Source of the DNA: Cellulomonas humilata
GTDB lineage: Bacteria; Actinomycetota; Actinomycetes; Actinomycetales; Cellulomonadaceae
DNA length: 64,000 nucleotides
Direction: 5' to 3'
NCBI RefSeq assembly: GCF_030814415.1
Contig: NZ_JAUSVB010000002.1
Span: forward strand, 434,001-498,000
The position numbers and the translations under genes are program-made. The notes below the pieces were generated by a model, which did not search any database, was not told the origin of the DNA, and was given only the letters and a program-made list of their open reading frames with translations. This document shows, piece after piece, positions 28,575 through 37,950 of the stretch. Numbering within the stretch: the first letter of the stretch is position 1; each line of letters starts with the position of its first letter.

Positions 28575-28931
28575 TCATGTTCTCGTGAGGCGCCGGGAGG
28601 TCAGCGACTCGGCGTGCCTGTGGGCCTTCCGCAGGACTCCGATCGTCAGCAGGGCGAGCGGTGCGTTGACCAACCCTGGTGCCCCGACCCACAGGGACTG
28701 GGTGGACGCGGCGTACGCACCCCAGATCACCGCGTTGAGGAGCAGCAGGACTTGCGAGGTCACGGACACCCCGCGGAGGCGGTCCGGGTCGCCCCGGCTG
28801 CGCCAGACCATCAAGGCCTGGGGCCACCAGAGCACCAGCGAGACCGCCGAGCCAGCGAGTCCGGCGATCTCGGCGAACGCGATCACGGTGGGCCCCCGCG
28901 TGGCCCCGATCCCCAGCGCGCTGTGCAGCAC
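28575..28931 (-). CDS. SemiSWEET-like (PQ-loop) small transporter
   Basis: The 118-residue protein has three predicted membrane helices and a PQ motif in the first (SAVSLVLWWPQALMVWRS), the pattern of bacterial SemiSWEET sugar transporters, which dimerise. Helices follow at about 62-80 and 85-102. The GTG start at 28931 is tentative; GTG 45 bases further in could be used. A regulatory motif 148 bases upstream is shared with the monooxygenase. Sugar transport is inferred. Confidence 0.7.
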   Translation of the reverse strand: MLHSALGIGATRGPTVIAFAEIAGLAGSAVSLVLWWPQALMVWRSRGDPDRLRGVSVTSQVLLLLNAVIWGAYAASTQSLWVGAPGLVNAPLALLTIGVLRKAHRHAESLTSRRLTRT

Positions 28932-29209
28932 AGGGCAGCTTCGACCGCTGCGGCAAGGGGCTCATGGACCCGGCCCGAGGCGGGCGCGGAGGCCCTCGGT
29001 ACCGTCCTCGTCGATGACGCCATGGGATCCCCCAACGCTTTCCTCGCTCCACGGTCGCGGAGCGGCGCGTCCGGTCGCATCGGGAGAATCACGCACTTCT
29101 GCCGAAGGGGGCATGGGTCATCTATCGGACTCGGAAGGCGCGGTTCGGGCTAGTCGCCTGAGTTGGTGGAGTCGATCACCGGTTCTGAGATCTGACCGGA
29201 CGGCACGTG
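28932..29209. other. intergenic region upstream of the SemiSWEET gene
   Basis: About 280 bases without a supported gene, lying after the LuxR regulator and before the transporter on the minus strand. It contains the shared 18-bp motif at 29079. Confidence 0.5.
29079..29096 (-). promoter_or_regulatory. shared 18-bp motif, SemiSWEET copy
   Basis: The plus-strand sequence ATCGGGAGAATCACGCAC differs at two positions from 32067-32084. It lies 148 bases upstream of the transporter. A common regulator, perhaps the LuxR protein encoded between the sites, is inferred. Confidence 0.4.
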
Positions 29210-30835
29210 TCAGGCGAGCCCGTTCTCGAACGCGAACGCGGCGGCCGCTGTCCGGGAGGCAACGCCCAGCTTCGTGTAGATGTTCGACAGGTGCCTCGCC
29301 ACCGTCTTCTCGCTCAGCACGAGCGCGGCGGCGATCTCCGAGTTGCTGCGGCCGCTCGCCACCAGCCGGAGCACCTCCACCTCGCGCTCGGTCAGTCCCG
29401 CCGGCCGACTCGGTTGCACGAGCCGAAGCACATCGCGCTCCGCCGGAGCCGCCCCGAGACCCTGAAACATGCGTCGTGCCTGGCCGAGCTCGGCGACGGC
29501 CGAGTCGTCGTCGCCCAGATTCCGCAGTGCACGTCCGAGGAGCACCTGGCAGCGTGCGACGTCATACGGCGCGTCGAGGGACCGCCACAGCGCCACGGCA
29601 TTGCGCGCCTCCAGTGCGGCCGCTCCAGGCTCTCCCGTGCTGAGCAGGCAGCTCGCTCGCGCCTGGTGGGCGGCTGCTGACAGTGCCGTGCACCTGAACG
29701 CATCGGCGATCGCTGCCAGCTCGTCGGCGATGGCCCGCGCCTCCTCGACTTCGCCGGTCGCGAGCAGCACCTCGACCGAGCCGGCGAGCAGCTGGGAGCG
29801 GTGGACCGGGTCCCGCGGCTCGGCCAGCAGGCGGTGGACGGCGTTGGTTGCCGCCGCGGTGCGGCCCCGCGCGAGCCACAGCAGCGCCAGCCCGGGCTGG
29901 GGTTCGTAGCCGAAGCCGGTCGCTCGTTCGTAGTCCGTCTCGGCGGCGTCGAGGTCACCGCAGATGCGATGGAGGTTGCCGGCCTCGGCCAAGGCCAGTC
30001 CTGCGGCCGCCGGCGTCTCGGAATCGAGGTACCTCGCTACAGCGCGGTCGAGTTCCTCTAGCGCCGCGCGGAAAGCGCCGCGGATCCCCATGATCTGCCC
30101 GCGGTGGATCGCGCACTGCCCGGTGAAGGGGACCAGGCCGGGCTGATCCTCGATCCACCCGGTGAGTGCGCGGGTCCACTCGGCGGCGCGCCCGTAGTCG
30201 GAGACCTCCTGGCACGCCTCGATGAGCGAGCAGTACACGTGCCCCGCGATGATGGGGGAGACCTCGCCCATCGAGATGCCGATCATCGCCTCGTCCAGCA
30301 GTGACATGCCCTCCGGCACGCGGCCCGCGTACATCAGCATCCGGCCTTGTGCGTTGAGCCCTTGGGCGAGCAGGTCGGCGTTGCTGAACCTCCGCCCGTA
30401 CTCGGTGATCTCCACGGCTAGCTTCGACGCCAGCTCGAACTCGCCCGCGTAGATGTGGCGCATCATCACGGGCAACAGGACGTAGCCCCGCTCCACGACG
30501 TCGCCGGGAACCTGCTCCAGCAGCCGCTGGCAGCGCCCGACCCAGCCGGCCCCGACGGCGGACTCGCCGTTCTCCAGGAGAACCATGGACAGCCAGAATC
30601 CGATCCGGACAGCCTGCACGGTCTCCCCGGCGTCGATATGCGCCTTATGGGCCCGTTGCAGGGCCTGGACGCAGTCGTTCTGCCGGCCCAGAAGGTAGGC
30701 CGCAGTCGCCAGCCGTCCGAAGTCCTGGGCGTCGAGGGCGGAGTCGTCGGCGTCCGAGAGGGCGTCGTACGCCGCCACCCACTCGCGGCGCTCGTAGGCC
30801 TCCCGTGCTCGTTCCAGATCGTCGACCAGTCCCAC
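29210..30835 (-). CDS. TPR-LuxR transcriptional regulator
   Basis: The 541-residue protein has about 450 residues of helical TPR-like repeats and a C-terminal LuxR helix-turn-helix from about 478 (LTEREVEVLRLVASGRSNSEIA, EKTVARHLSNIYTKLGV). It has no receiver or ATPase domain, so it is not a classical response regulator or a MalT protein. GTG at 30835 has GAGGGTGG upstream. It lies downstream of the flavin monooxygenase on the same strand, 45 bases away, and likely regulates the island genes. Confidence 0.85.
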   Translation of the reverse strand: MGLVDDLERAREAYERREWVAAYDALSDADDSALDAQDFGRLATAAYLLGRQNDCVQALQRAHKAHIDAGETVQAVRIGFWLSMVLLENGESAVGAGWVGRCQRLLEQVPGDVVERGYVLLPVMMRHIYAGEFELASKLAVEITEYGRRFSNADLLAQGLNAQGRMLMYAGRVPEGMSLLDEAMIGISMGEVSPIIAGHVYCSLIEACQEVSDYGRAAEWTRALTGWIEDQPGLVPFTGQCAIHRGQIMGIRGAFRAALEELDRAVARYLDSETPAAAGLALAEAGNLHRICGDLDAAETDYERATGFGYEPQPGLALLWLARGRTAAATNAVHRLLAEPRDPVHRSQLLAGSVEVLLATGEVEEARAIADELAAIADAFRCTALSAAAHQARASCLLSTGEPGAAALEARNAVALWRSLDAPYDVARCQVLLGRALRNLGDDDSAVAELGQARRMFQGLGAAPAERDVLRLVQPSRPAGLTEREVEVLRLVASGRSNSEIAAALVLSEKTVARHLSNIYTKLGVASRTAAAAFAFENGLA

Positions 30836-30880
30836 GGCGCACCACCCTCAATTGATGCTAGGACGTGCGCGTACGACCCG

Positions 30881-31975
30881 TCATGCGGCCATGACCGCGT
30901 CGATCCTGGCCGCGATCCGGCGCGCGACGTACTCTGCGTCGCGCCCGACGCCCACCAGCACCATGGAGCTGAAGGCGTACTGGAACGCGAGGCCGCAGAA
31001 GTACATCCCGGGCGCCTTCTCGACGACGCCGCGGTACTCCTGCGGCCATCCGTCGGGACCGAAGACCGGAACCCTGATCCAGTCGAAGACCTGCTGGAAG
31101 CCCGTGCACCAGATCACCGTCGAGGCGGGGATCACCCGGCCATCGTCCAGCACGGGTCGCCCGCCCTCGACGCCCGCGACCCGCAGGGTGATTCGTCCGA
31201 CGCCCCGCCGCGCGAGGTCCTCTCGCTTGACCCGGGTCATGGGGCCGCCGTGGTGCCGGACCTCGTCGAGCGCCTTGCGTCCCACGGGCGTGCGCCGGGT
31301 GAGTACGTGCTGCCACACGAAGACGACCGCGGGGAAGCCGATCCGCAGCGGCCTCCGGTCCCACCGGAAGGGGATCTGCCCGCAGTCCCGCCCGACCAGC
31401 GTGGTGGGCAGGTGCTCGGCCACCTCATAGGCGATGTCGCACCCCGAGTGCGACGCGCCCACGACGAGCACCGGGCCCGCGGAGATCTGCGACGGACGCT
31501 GGTACTGGCACGAGTGCAGCTGCTGGATGGACGGATCAAGATCGGCGGCGAAGGCCGGGACGTACGGCGTCCGCCCGAACGTGCCGGTGGCCACGACCAC
31601 GTTGTCGCAGGTGATCGTGTCCTCGCTGAGCACCGCGCGGTAGCCACCCTCGGCCCTCGCCTCAAGCCGGTCGACACGGGTGCTCGTCCGCACCGGGAGG
31701 TCGTGGTGGATTGCGTACTTCTCGAGGTAATCCGCGACCTCGTCCTTGCCGGGGAACGACCATGGCGCGGCCGGCCAGCTGAGGCCGGGGAGCGCGTCGT
31801 ACTTCGCCGGGCTGTAGAGCCTCAGCGTGTCCCAGTGTCGGCGCCAAGCGTCCCCGACGCGCTGTTCGCCGTCGACGATCAGGAACGGGCGGCCGAGCCG
31901 TTGCAGGTGATAGCCCGTGGCGAGGCCGGACTGGCCGGCACCGATCACCAGGGTCTCGATGTGCTGGGTGATCAT
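30881..31975 (-). CDS. CzcO-like flavin-containing monooxygenase
   Basis: The 364-residue protein has an N-terminal FAD site (VIGAGQSGLATGYHL), a second dinucleotide site (VVGASHSGCDIAYEV) near 170 for NADPH, and the ATG-type segment WCTGFQ near 290. It belongs to the CzcO/trimethylamine monooxygenase-like group (COG2072). The substrate is unknown. ATG at 31975 has AGGAG upstream. It heads a two-gene unit with the LuxR regulator, and the shared motif lies 92 bases upstream. Confidence 0.88.
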   Translation of the reverse strand: MITQHIETLVIGAGQSGLATGYHLQRLGRPFLIVDGEQRVGDAWRRHWDTLRLYSPAKYDALPGLSWPAAPWSFPGKDEVADYLEKYAIHHDLPVRTSTRVDRLEARAEGGYRAVLSEDTITCDNVVVATGTFGRTPYVPAFAADLDPSIQQLHSCQYQRPSQISAGPVLVVGASHSGCDIAYEVAEHLPTTLVGRDCGQIPFRWDRRPLRIGFPAVVFVWQHVLTRRTPVGRKALDEVRHHGGPMTRVKREDLARRGVGRITLRVAGVEGGRPVLDDGRVIPASTVIWCTGFQQVFDWIRVPVFGPDGWPQEYRGVVEKAPGMYFCGLAFQYAFSSMVLVGVGRDAEYVARRIAARIDAVMAA

Positions 31976-32445
31976 GGCGTGCTCCTGTCATTGCTGGACG
32001 GCAGCACGTTAGGAGCGCGGGGACCGGGCACGCGTCGGCACGATTGCTCATCTTCTCCGGCCCGGGATGGGAAGAATCACGCACACGCCGACACGCCGCG
32101 GAGCCGGTCTGGGGCGCTCCGGCTCTGCCAGACCAGCGGGGCCCGAGGTCATCCCGCGTGGCCACGATCAGCCGATGCCTACCGCGGCTGCACCGGCCGA
32201 GAAGGAGGCTGCCGCGACGCAGGCGGCGGCGAGCTGCGGATCCAGTGGCTGTCTGTCCGGCGGTGGCGACGGCGGGTACACCGGGTGTCCCAATGCGTGC
32301 ACCGGGGCAAGACGTGGACGCCGATCCCGTGTCCCCGACGGAATCGGTGGCCCTTCTGCGCTCCGGGGTCTGCAGCACGTTCAGGTAGCAACGAGTGTCG
32401 GGCCGCGGCCGGCGCGATTTCGGGAGACGCGAGAACGTGCGCCCC
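31976..32445. other. 470-bp region upstream of the monooxygenase
   Basis: No supported gene. An open frame from 32175 codes for a cysteine-containing small protein but lacks a ribosome site and runs into the att repeat. The region holds the shared motif at 32067 and ends at the right att core. Confidence 0.45.
32067..32084 (-). promoter_or_regulatory. shared 18-bp motif, monooxygenase copy
   Basis: ATGGGAAGAATCACGCAC on the plus strand matches 16 of 18 positions of 29079-29096. It lies 92 bases upstream of the monooxygenase ATG. Confidence 0.4.
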
Positions 32446-32479
<34 letters not shown>

Positions 32480-32482
32480 TTG

Positions 32483-32595
32483 TGCTGGTCAGAGGCCGTT
32501 TCTCCAGTCGGAGAGGCGGCCTTTTGGTCTGGAATGGACAGAAATTGGACACTTTAGACGGCGGCTTGGCGGGTGCGTCCTTGCTGGTCAGAGGC
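32483..32595 (+). repeat. att-flanking direct repeats, right copy
   Basis: TGCTGGTCAGAGGC occurs at 32483-32496 and 32582-32595, again exactly 99 bases apart, with TGGACA repeats at 32535 and 32546 between them. The interval sequence has diverged from the left copy while spacing is kept. Confidence 0.5.
32493..32525 (+). terminator. copy of the tRNA terminator
   Basis: The stem AGGCCGTTTCTCC with GGAGAGGCGGCCT, loop AGTC and trailing TTTT is a near copy of 25807-25838. One stem change replaces a wobble pair with a Watson-Crick pair, so pairing has been preserved. Confidence 0.6.
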
Positions 32596-32759
32596 ACGAG
32601 CTGCATGACTTGAAGCCCATGCCGTGCAAGGGGTTCAAGTGTCGAGGCTCTGACCGGAGTCGCGCGCCATCGCTCTGACGGGCCGCGGCGCCCTCACATC
32701 CGGCCGACACGATGGTCGTGTCTCGCACAGGCTGATGCCCTTGCGGGACGCGTTCCCGG

Positions 32760-34655
32760 TCACGGCGTCCGGGTGGCGATCCACGGGCCGGTGCCCTCGG
32801 ATGCGTCGACGATGCCGTCCTCGACCCACCGCAGCCGGCCGGCCATCACGGCGCCGGCCAGCCGGTCGTCGGAGGCGGTGGAGCCGCGGAGGCCCCGGAA
32901 CAGGGCCTCTACCCGGAGGCGGGACTGGGCGCAGAAGGCGTCGGCGAGATCGATCGCGTCGCGACCGACGGCTCGGTCTTCGTGGCGCATCGCGGTGGCC
33001 CGGGTGCACACGGCGGACATGGCGAACAGCTCGGCGCCGATGTCGACGATGTGACCCAGCAGCACCTGCTTGCGGTCGAGGCGGGCCTGGTAGCGGGCCA
33101 TCGCGTAGAAGGTGTGCCGGGCCAGCGAGCGGGACGACCGCTCGATGAAGCGCACGTGGCGGGCCAGCGCACCGAAGTTGGCGTAGGCGCTGGGCCTGGA
33201 GCCCTGCCCAACCAGCAAGGTTGGGAACCAGCGGGCGTAGAAGCGGCTGGCGCCGACGGATGCGCGGGCCTTGGCGCCGAGGGACGCGTCGCGGGACGCG
33301 AGGTCGCCCGCGGCGGCCAGGTGGGTATCCACGGCCTCGCGGGCGATCAGCAGGCGCATGATCTCCGACGAGCCTTCGAAGATGCGGTTGATCCGCATGT
33401 CCCGAAGCAGCTGCTCGGCGGCGACCGCCCGCTCACCGCGCGCCGCCAGCGAGTCGGCGGTCTCGTACCCGCGCCCGCCGCGGATCTGCACCAGCTCGTC
33501 GGCCACGCGGTAGCCCATCTCGCTGGCCCACAGCTTGGCCAGGGCCGCCTCGATGCGCACATCCTTCTGGCCGGCGTCGGCCAGCCGCGCGGACAGATCG
33601 CACACCGACTCCAGCGCGAACGTCGTGGCAGCGATAAAGGCCAGCTTGGAACCGACCGCCTCGTGCTCGCCCACCGGCCGGCCCCACTGCACCCGCTCGG
33701 CAGACCACTGCCGTGCTATGGACAGCGCCCACTTGCTGCCGCCGGCGCAGATCGCCGGTATCGACAGGCGGCCGGTGTTGAGGGTGGTCAGCGCGATCTT
33801 CAAACCCTCGCCCTCGCGTCCCAGCCGGTTGGCCGCCGGCACCCGCACCTGCCGGAACCGGGTGACGCCGTTCTCCATCCCGCGTAGCCCCATGAACCGG
33901 TTGCGGTGCTCGACGGTGATCCCCGGGGTGGAGGCTTCGACAACGAATGCACTGATGCCGCCGCGCTCGTTGTCGTGCGGCGGGACGACGGCCATGACCA
34001 CCAGCAACTCGGCGATCGGACCGTTGGTGGTCCACAGCTTCACGCCGTCCAACAGGTACGCCGTCCCGTCGTCCATCGGGTCGGCGGTGGTGCCGAGGCG
34101 GGCGGGGTCCGAGCCGACGTCGGGCTCGGTGAGCAGGAACGCGGAGATCGCGCCCGCGGCGCAGCGCGGCAGGAACGCCTGCTTCTGCTCGGGGCTGCCG
34201 AACAGGTGCACGGGTTCGGGCACACCGATCGACTGGTGCGCGGACAGCAGCGCGGCCAGGCTCGGGTGGACCGTGCTGACCAGCATCAAGGACCTGCAGT
34301 AGTCGACGAGCGACAGTCCCAGGCCGCCGTACCGCTGCGGGATCTTCATGCCGAACGCGCCGACGCGCCGCAGCGCGTCGATCACCTCATCGGGGACGTG
34401 GTCCTCGCGCTCGATCGCCAGGCCGTCGATGGTCCTGCACACCTCGAGCAACGCCTGGCGGAACACCGCCCCGCGCGCCGCGGCGTCCGGGTCGGACGCC
34501 GGGTAGGGGTGGATGAGCCCGACGTCGAATGCGCCGAGGTACAGCCCCTTGGCGAAGCTAGGTCGGGTCCACTGCCGCTCCCGGGCCGCCTCGGCGACCT
34601 CACGAGCCTTCCGCTCACCGGCGTTGGGGGTCTGGTCCACGGCGACGCTGCTCAT
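32760..34655 (-). CDS. acyl-CoA dehydrogenase family protein (long form)
   Basis: The 631-residue flavoprotein has the three acyl-CoA dehydrogenase parts: an N-terminal helical domain, the FAD-contact strands (AFLLTEPDVGSDPARL, LWTTNGPIAE), and the C-terminal bundle (QWGRPVGEHEAVGSKLAF, RGGRGYETADSLA, RIFEGSSEIMRL). About 200 extra C-terminal residues follow, as in long FadE proteins. The catalytic glutamate may lie in GRGYE. ATG at 34655 has GAGGAGG upstream. It stands alone just outside the att repeat; no beta-oxidation partner is nearby. Confidence 0.9.
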   Translation of the reverse strand: MSSVAVDQTPNAGERKAREVAEAARERQWTRPSFAKGLYLGAFDVGLIHPYPASDPDAAARGAVFRQALLEVCRTIDGLAIEREDHVPDEVIDALRRVGAFGMKIPQRYGGLGLSLVDYCRSLMLVSTVHPSLAALLSAHQSIGVPEPVHLFGSPEQKQAFLPRCAAGAISAFLLTEPDVGSDPARLGTTADPMDDGTAYLLDGVKLWTTNGPIAELLVVMAVVPPHDNERGGISAFVVEASTPGITVEHRNRFMGLRGMENGVTRFRQVRVPAANRLGREGEGLKIALTTLNTGRLSIPAICAGGSKWALSIARQWSAERVQWGRPVGEHEAVGSKLAFIAATTFALESVCDLSARLADAGQKDVRIEAALAKLWASEMGYRVADELVQIRGGRGYETADSLAARGERAVAAEQLLRDMRINRIFEGSSEIMRLLIAREAVDTHLAAAGDLASRDASLGAKARASVGASRFYARWFPTLLVGQGSRPSAYANFGALARHVRFIERSSRSLARHTFYAMARYQARLDRKQVLLGHIVDIGAELFAMSAVCTRATAMRHEDRAVGRDAIDLADAFCAQSRLRVEALFRGLRGSTASDDRLAGAVMAGRLRWVEDGIVDASEGTGPWIATRTP

Positions 34656-35270
34656 GACGAGCCTCCTCAGCGGGACCCGCACCGAACGGGCCAGCCGCTC
34701 GATGTCGATGCTACCGACCGGTCGCGCGGGTGCGCTCCCTGCGGACGGGGAACCCACCGGTTCGACGTCGTACGAGCCGCGTGTCGTGTGTGAGCTGCCG
34801 TCGCCTTCCTCCTGCCCCCGTTGGGAGGAGCAGGGCACCTCCCGGGGACAGGAGGGCACCTCGGTTGGCGGTCGGCGAGAGGTGAGTGGCCGCGGTGGAC
34901 GCTTATTGGCGCTGAACGTGCTCGAAATCCCTCGAAGAACCCCGACAAGGGAGTTCGAAAGGAACGCCGATCCCGGCGTTCGGCCAGGTCAGCGCCTCAA
35001 ACCGCTCTCGGACCTCCTCGCGCGTGTTGGGCGAACTGCCGCACACCTGCTGGCATGGAGACCACCGTGATGTCGGCCACCGAGCTGCGGGGGCCTGGCG
35101 GACGACGCCAGGCCTTCCGGGTCCGAAGCCGGCACCGACGGCGCGGCCCGAGCGGTCGGGCCGCTCGACGACGGACTCACGGCACCCTGATCGCGCGATC
35201 TCTGCCGTTCGCATCGTGCATCACGAGCTGGTCCGAGCAGCGTCGCTTCGTCTGCTGGGGTTGTTGTCGG
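34656..35270. other. 615-bp region without a supported gene
   Basis: On the minus strand 34903-35214 is open and its C-terminal third (TREEVRERFEALTWPNAGIG) looks protein-like, but there is no start site and no family match. The region may contain a gene remnant and the promoter of the acyl-CoA dehydrogenase. Confidence 0.4.
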
Positions 35271-36383
35271 TCAGGGCGGGTCCCCTTCCCGGCCGGAGGA
35301 GGGGGATGTGGTCTGGTCGTGCCCGCGGGCCAGACGCAGGGAACGGCCGAGCCGGACGTCCTCCTCCTGCTTGGCCTGCCGCTTCACGCTCGCCCGCGTG
35401 TCTCGCGGGGGCAGCTGAATGGTCTCTTCGGCCTCGATGCCGGCTTGCAGCTGGCGTCCACGCTCGAGCTCCGCATCGAGTTCGGCCCCGAACAGCAGCG
35501 CGAGGTTGGTGATCCACAGCCAGAGCAGGAACACGATGACGCCAGCCAGGGAGCCGTAGGTCTTCTCGTAGCTCCCGAATCCCGACACGTAGAACCCGAA
35601 GCCCAGCGTTGCCAGCACCCAGACGACGAGCGCGACCAACGCGCCCACGCTGATCCACCGGAACTTCGGCTGACGAACGTTCGGCCCCCAGTGGTAGAGG
35701 AGCGAGATCGCGGTCACGACAAGCAGGGCCACGACGGGCCACTTCGCGACGTCCCACACGGCTACCGCGGTGTCGCTCAACCCCATGGTCGCGCCGACCG
35801 CGCGAGCGACTCCGCCGGACAGGACGGCGGCGATGACCACGCCGACGGCGATCACTACCAGGACGAGCGTCACCGCGAGCAGCACGGGACGGAGCTTCCA
35901 GACCGGCCGGCCCTCGTCGATCTCGTACACCCGGTTCATGCCTCGGCTGAATGCCGCGACGTACCCCGAGGCCGACCAGAGCGCGAGGACCAACCCGAGC
36001 ACGAGCGCGAGACCCGCCGTCGGCGCGTCGGTCAGACGCGTGAGGATCGGGTCGAGCGTCTCGACGGCGGTCGCCGGACCGACGTCCGCGACGAGGTCGA
36101 GCACACCCTGGATGGCCGCCTCCGGATCGCCGACCAGGCCGAGGACGGAGACGACGGCGAGCAGCGCGGGGGCGATGGCGAGCACGGCGTAGTAGGTGAG
36201 CGCCGCCGCGAGGTCCGTGCACTGGTCGTCCACGAACTCGCGCAGAGTCTTGCGCAGCACGTAGAGCCACGAGCGTCTCGTGATGTCGTCGAGGGTGTCG
36301 GGCTTGCGCGGATCTTCCGGCGCTGGGGCAGCGGCCTTGTCGGTGCTGGCGGTGCTGCTCTCGTCGTGGGCCCGTGTGCGCAT
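35271..36383 (-). CDS. YihY/BrkB family inner-membrane protein
   Basis: The 370-residue protein has six predicted membrane helices between about 55 and 320 and the family pattern DLAAALTYYAVLAIAPALLA, followed by GSYEKTYGSLAGVIVFLLWLW. It is formerly called RNase BN in error. Function is unknown; roles in envelope or lipid transport have been suggested. Both ends are charged. ATG at 36383 has GGAGAAGAGG upstream, chosen over an upstream start. Confidence 0.9.
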   Translation of the reverse strand: MRTRAHDESSTASTDKAAAPAPEDPRKPDTLDDITRRSWLYVLRKTLREFVDDQCTDLAAALTYYAVLAIAPALLAVVSVLGLVGDPEAAIQGVLDLVADVGPATAVETLDPILTRLTDAPTAGLALVLGLVLALWSASGYVAAFSRGMNRVYEIDEGRPVWKLRPVLLAVTLVLVVIAVGVVIAAVLSGGVARAVGATMGLSDTAVAVWDVAKWPVVALLVVTAISLLYHWGPNVRQPKFRWISVGALVALVVWVLATLGFGFYVSGFGSYEKTYGSLAGVIVFLLWLWITNLALLFGAELDAELERGRQLQAGIEAEETIQLPPRDTRASVKRQAKQEEDVRLGRSLRLARGHDQTTSPSSGREGDPP

Positions 36384-36713
36384 GGCGCCTCTTCTCCGTC
36401 GACGCGCGCGGCCTCCGGGGCCGGTGCGTGGGGACGGCGTCTGCTGCACCGCGTCACGTCCATCGTCGGACGGGGCGTAGCGTCACGCATCTCAGGCGCT
36501 GTGCACGGTTCCGCCGCGTCGAGCCTCGGCATCGCGTCCGAGCGAGAGACGTCGGGCGAGGCCGGACCTCGACGCAGCTGTCGTCGCCCCATCACCTCAC
36601 GGTGCGTCGCGCCTGACGGGACCACCGGATGGCGCGCACGCTCTGCGACCGGCAGAGGGCCCGGGCGGCGAGCAGCCAGGTCGCCGCCCGCCTCGGACCG
36701 CGCCGACGGGTCG
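36384..36713. other. 330-bp gap between YihY and alcohol dehydrogenase
   Basis: No gene is supported. The region lies upstream of the YihY gene and downstream of the dehydrogenase, so it should hold the YihY promoter and a terminator; I see no clear hairpin. Confidence 0.4.
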
Positions 36714-37913
36714 TCATGCGGCCGCGTGCGGGTCGAGCACCACCTTGATGCACCCGTCCTGCTTCTTCTGGAACATCTCGTACGCAGCCGGTGCGTCCTG
36801 CAGCGGCACGCGGTGGGTGCGCAGGTCGAGGACGCCGAGCGGGTCGCCGTCGCCGGTCAGCAGCGGCAGGAGGTCGTCGACCCAGCGCCGGACGTTCGCC
36901 TGACCCATGCGCAGGGTCAGTCCCTTGTCGAACATCGTCATCATCGGCAGCGGGTCGACCGCCCCTCCGTACACGCCGGAGATCGAGACGGTGCCACCGC
37001 GGCGCGTGATGTCGATCGCGGAGCGCAGGGCGTCGAGCCGGTCGATGCCCGCCTTCTCGACGAGCGGTGCGGCGAGGGCGTCGGGCAGGAGCCCGGCTGC
37101 CTTCTGCCCGAGCGCGGCGACGCGCGAGCCGTGGGCCTCCATGCCGACCGCGTCGATCGCCGCGTCGACTCCACGCCCATCGGTCAGGTCCTGCACGGCG
37201 GCCACCAGGTCGTCGGTGCTGCCCAGGTCGAGGACGTCGATGCCGTGGCGCTGCGCCATCGCCAGGCGCTCCGGGACGAGGTCGATCCCGATCACCTGGG
37301 ACGCTCCTCGGTGGGCAGCGATGCGCGCGGACATCTGGCCGATCGGCCCGAGCCCCAGCACGGCCACGGTGTCGCCCACGGTGACATCGGCGTACGCGAC
37401 CGCCTGCCACGCGGTCGGCAGGACGTCGGACAGGAAGAGGTACCGCTCGTCGGGGCTGCCGTCGTCCGGGACGACGACCGGGCCGAACTGCGCCTGCGGG
37501 ACGCGGAGGTACTGCGCCTGCCCGCCGGGCACCTGGCCGTACAGCTTGGTGTAGCCGAACAGGGCCGCGCCCTTGCCCTGGGCGCGTACCTGGGTGGTCT
37601 CGCACTGCGAGTAGAGGCCTCGGCTGCACATCCAGCAGGTGCCGCACGCGATGCCGAACGGGATGACGACGCGGTCACCTGCGCGCAGCGACCCGGCCCC
37701 GGGACCGACCTCCTCGACGACGCCCATCGCCTCGTGCCCGAGGATGTCGCCCGCGTCGAGGAAGGCACCCAGCACGGAGTACAGGTGCAGGTCGGAGCCG
37801 CAGATCGCGGTGGACGTGACGCGCACGATCGCGTCGGTGGGCTCCTGGATCGTCGGGTCGGGTACCTGCTCGACGCTGACCTTCTCGCGTCCTTGCCACG
37901 TCAGTGCGTGCAT
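36714..37913 (-). CDS. zinc-dependent alcohol dehydrogenase (formaldehyde dehydrogenase-like)
   Basis: The 399-residue protein has the catalytic zinc ligands (CGSDLH, GHEAMGVVEE), the structural zinc loop (CGTCWMCSRGLYSQCE), and the Rossmann motif VLGLGPIG. The insert and overall pattern match glutathione-independent formaldehyde dehydrogenase-like enzymes of class III. ATG at 37913 has GAGGAG upstream. It lies 37 bases downstream of a small acidic protein gene and the manganese catalase, so it may belong to a stress operon. Confidence 0.9.
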   Translation of the reverse strand: MHALTWQGREKVSVEQVPDPTIQEPTDAIVRVTSTAICGSDLHLYSVLGAFLDAGDILGHEAMGVVEEVGPGAGSLRAGDRVVIPFGIACGTCWMCSRGLYSQCETTQVRAQGKGAALFGYTKLYGQVPGGQAQYLRVPQAQFGPVVVPDDGSPDERYLFLSDVLPTAWQAVAYADVTVGDTVAVLGLGPIGQMSARIAAHRGASQVIGIDLVPERLAMAQRHGIDVLDLGSTDDLVAAVQDLTDGRGVDAAIDAVGMEAHGSRVAALGQKAAGLLPDALAAPLVEKAGIDRLDALRSAIDITRRGGTVSISGVYGGAVDPLPMMTMFDKGLTLRMGQANVRRWVDDLLPLLTGDGDPLGVLDLRTHRVPLQDAPAAYEMFQKKQDGCIKVVLDPHAAA

Positions 37914-37950
37914 GCGTGTCTCCTCGAGGCGGTCACGATCGGACACCCGC

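Noticed and set aside
32175..32445. Small cysteine-containing frame (ASCGSSGCLSGGGDGGYTGC)
   Set aside because: No ribosome site, and the frame continues through the att repeat and terminator copy, so it is not a credible peptide gene.
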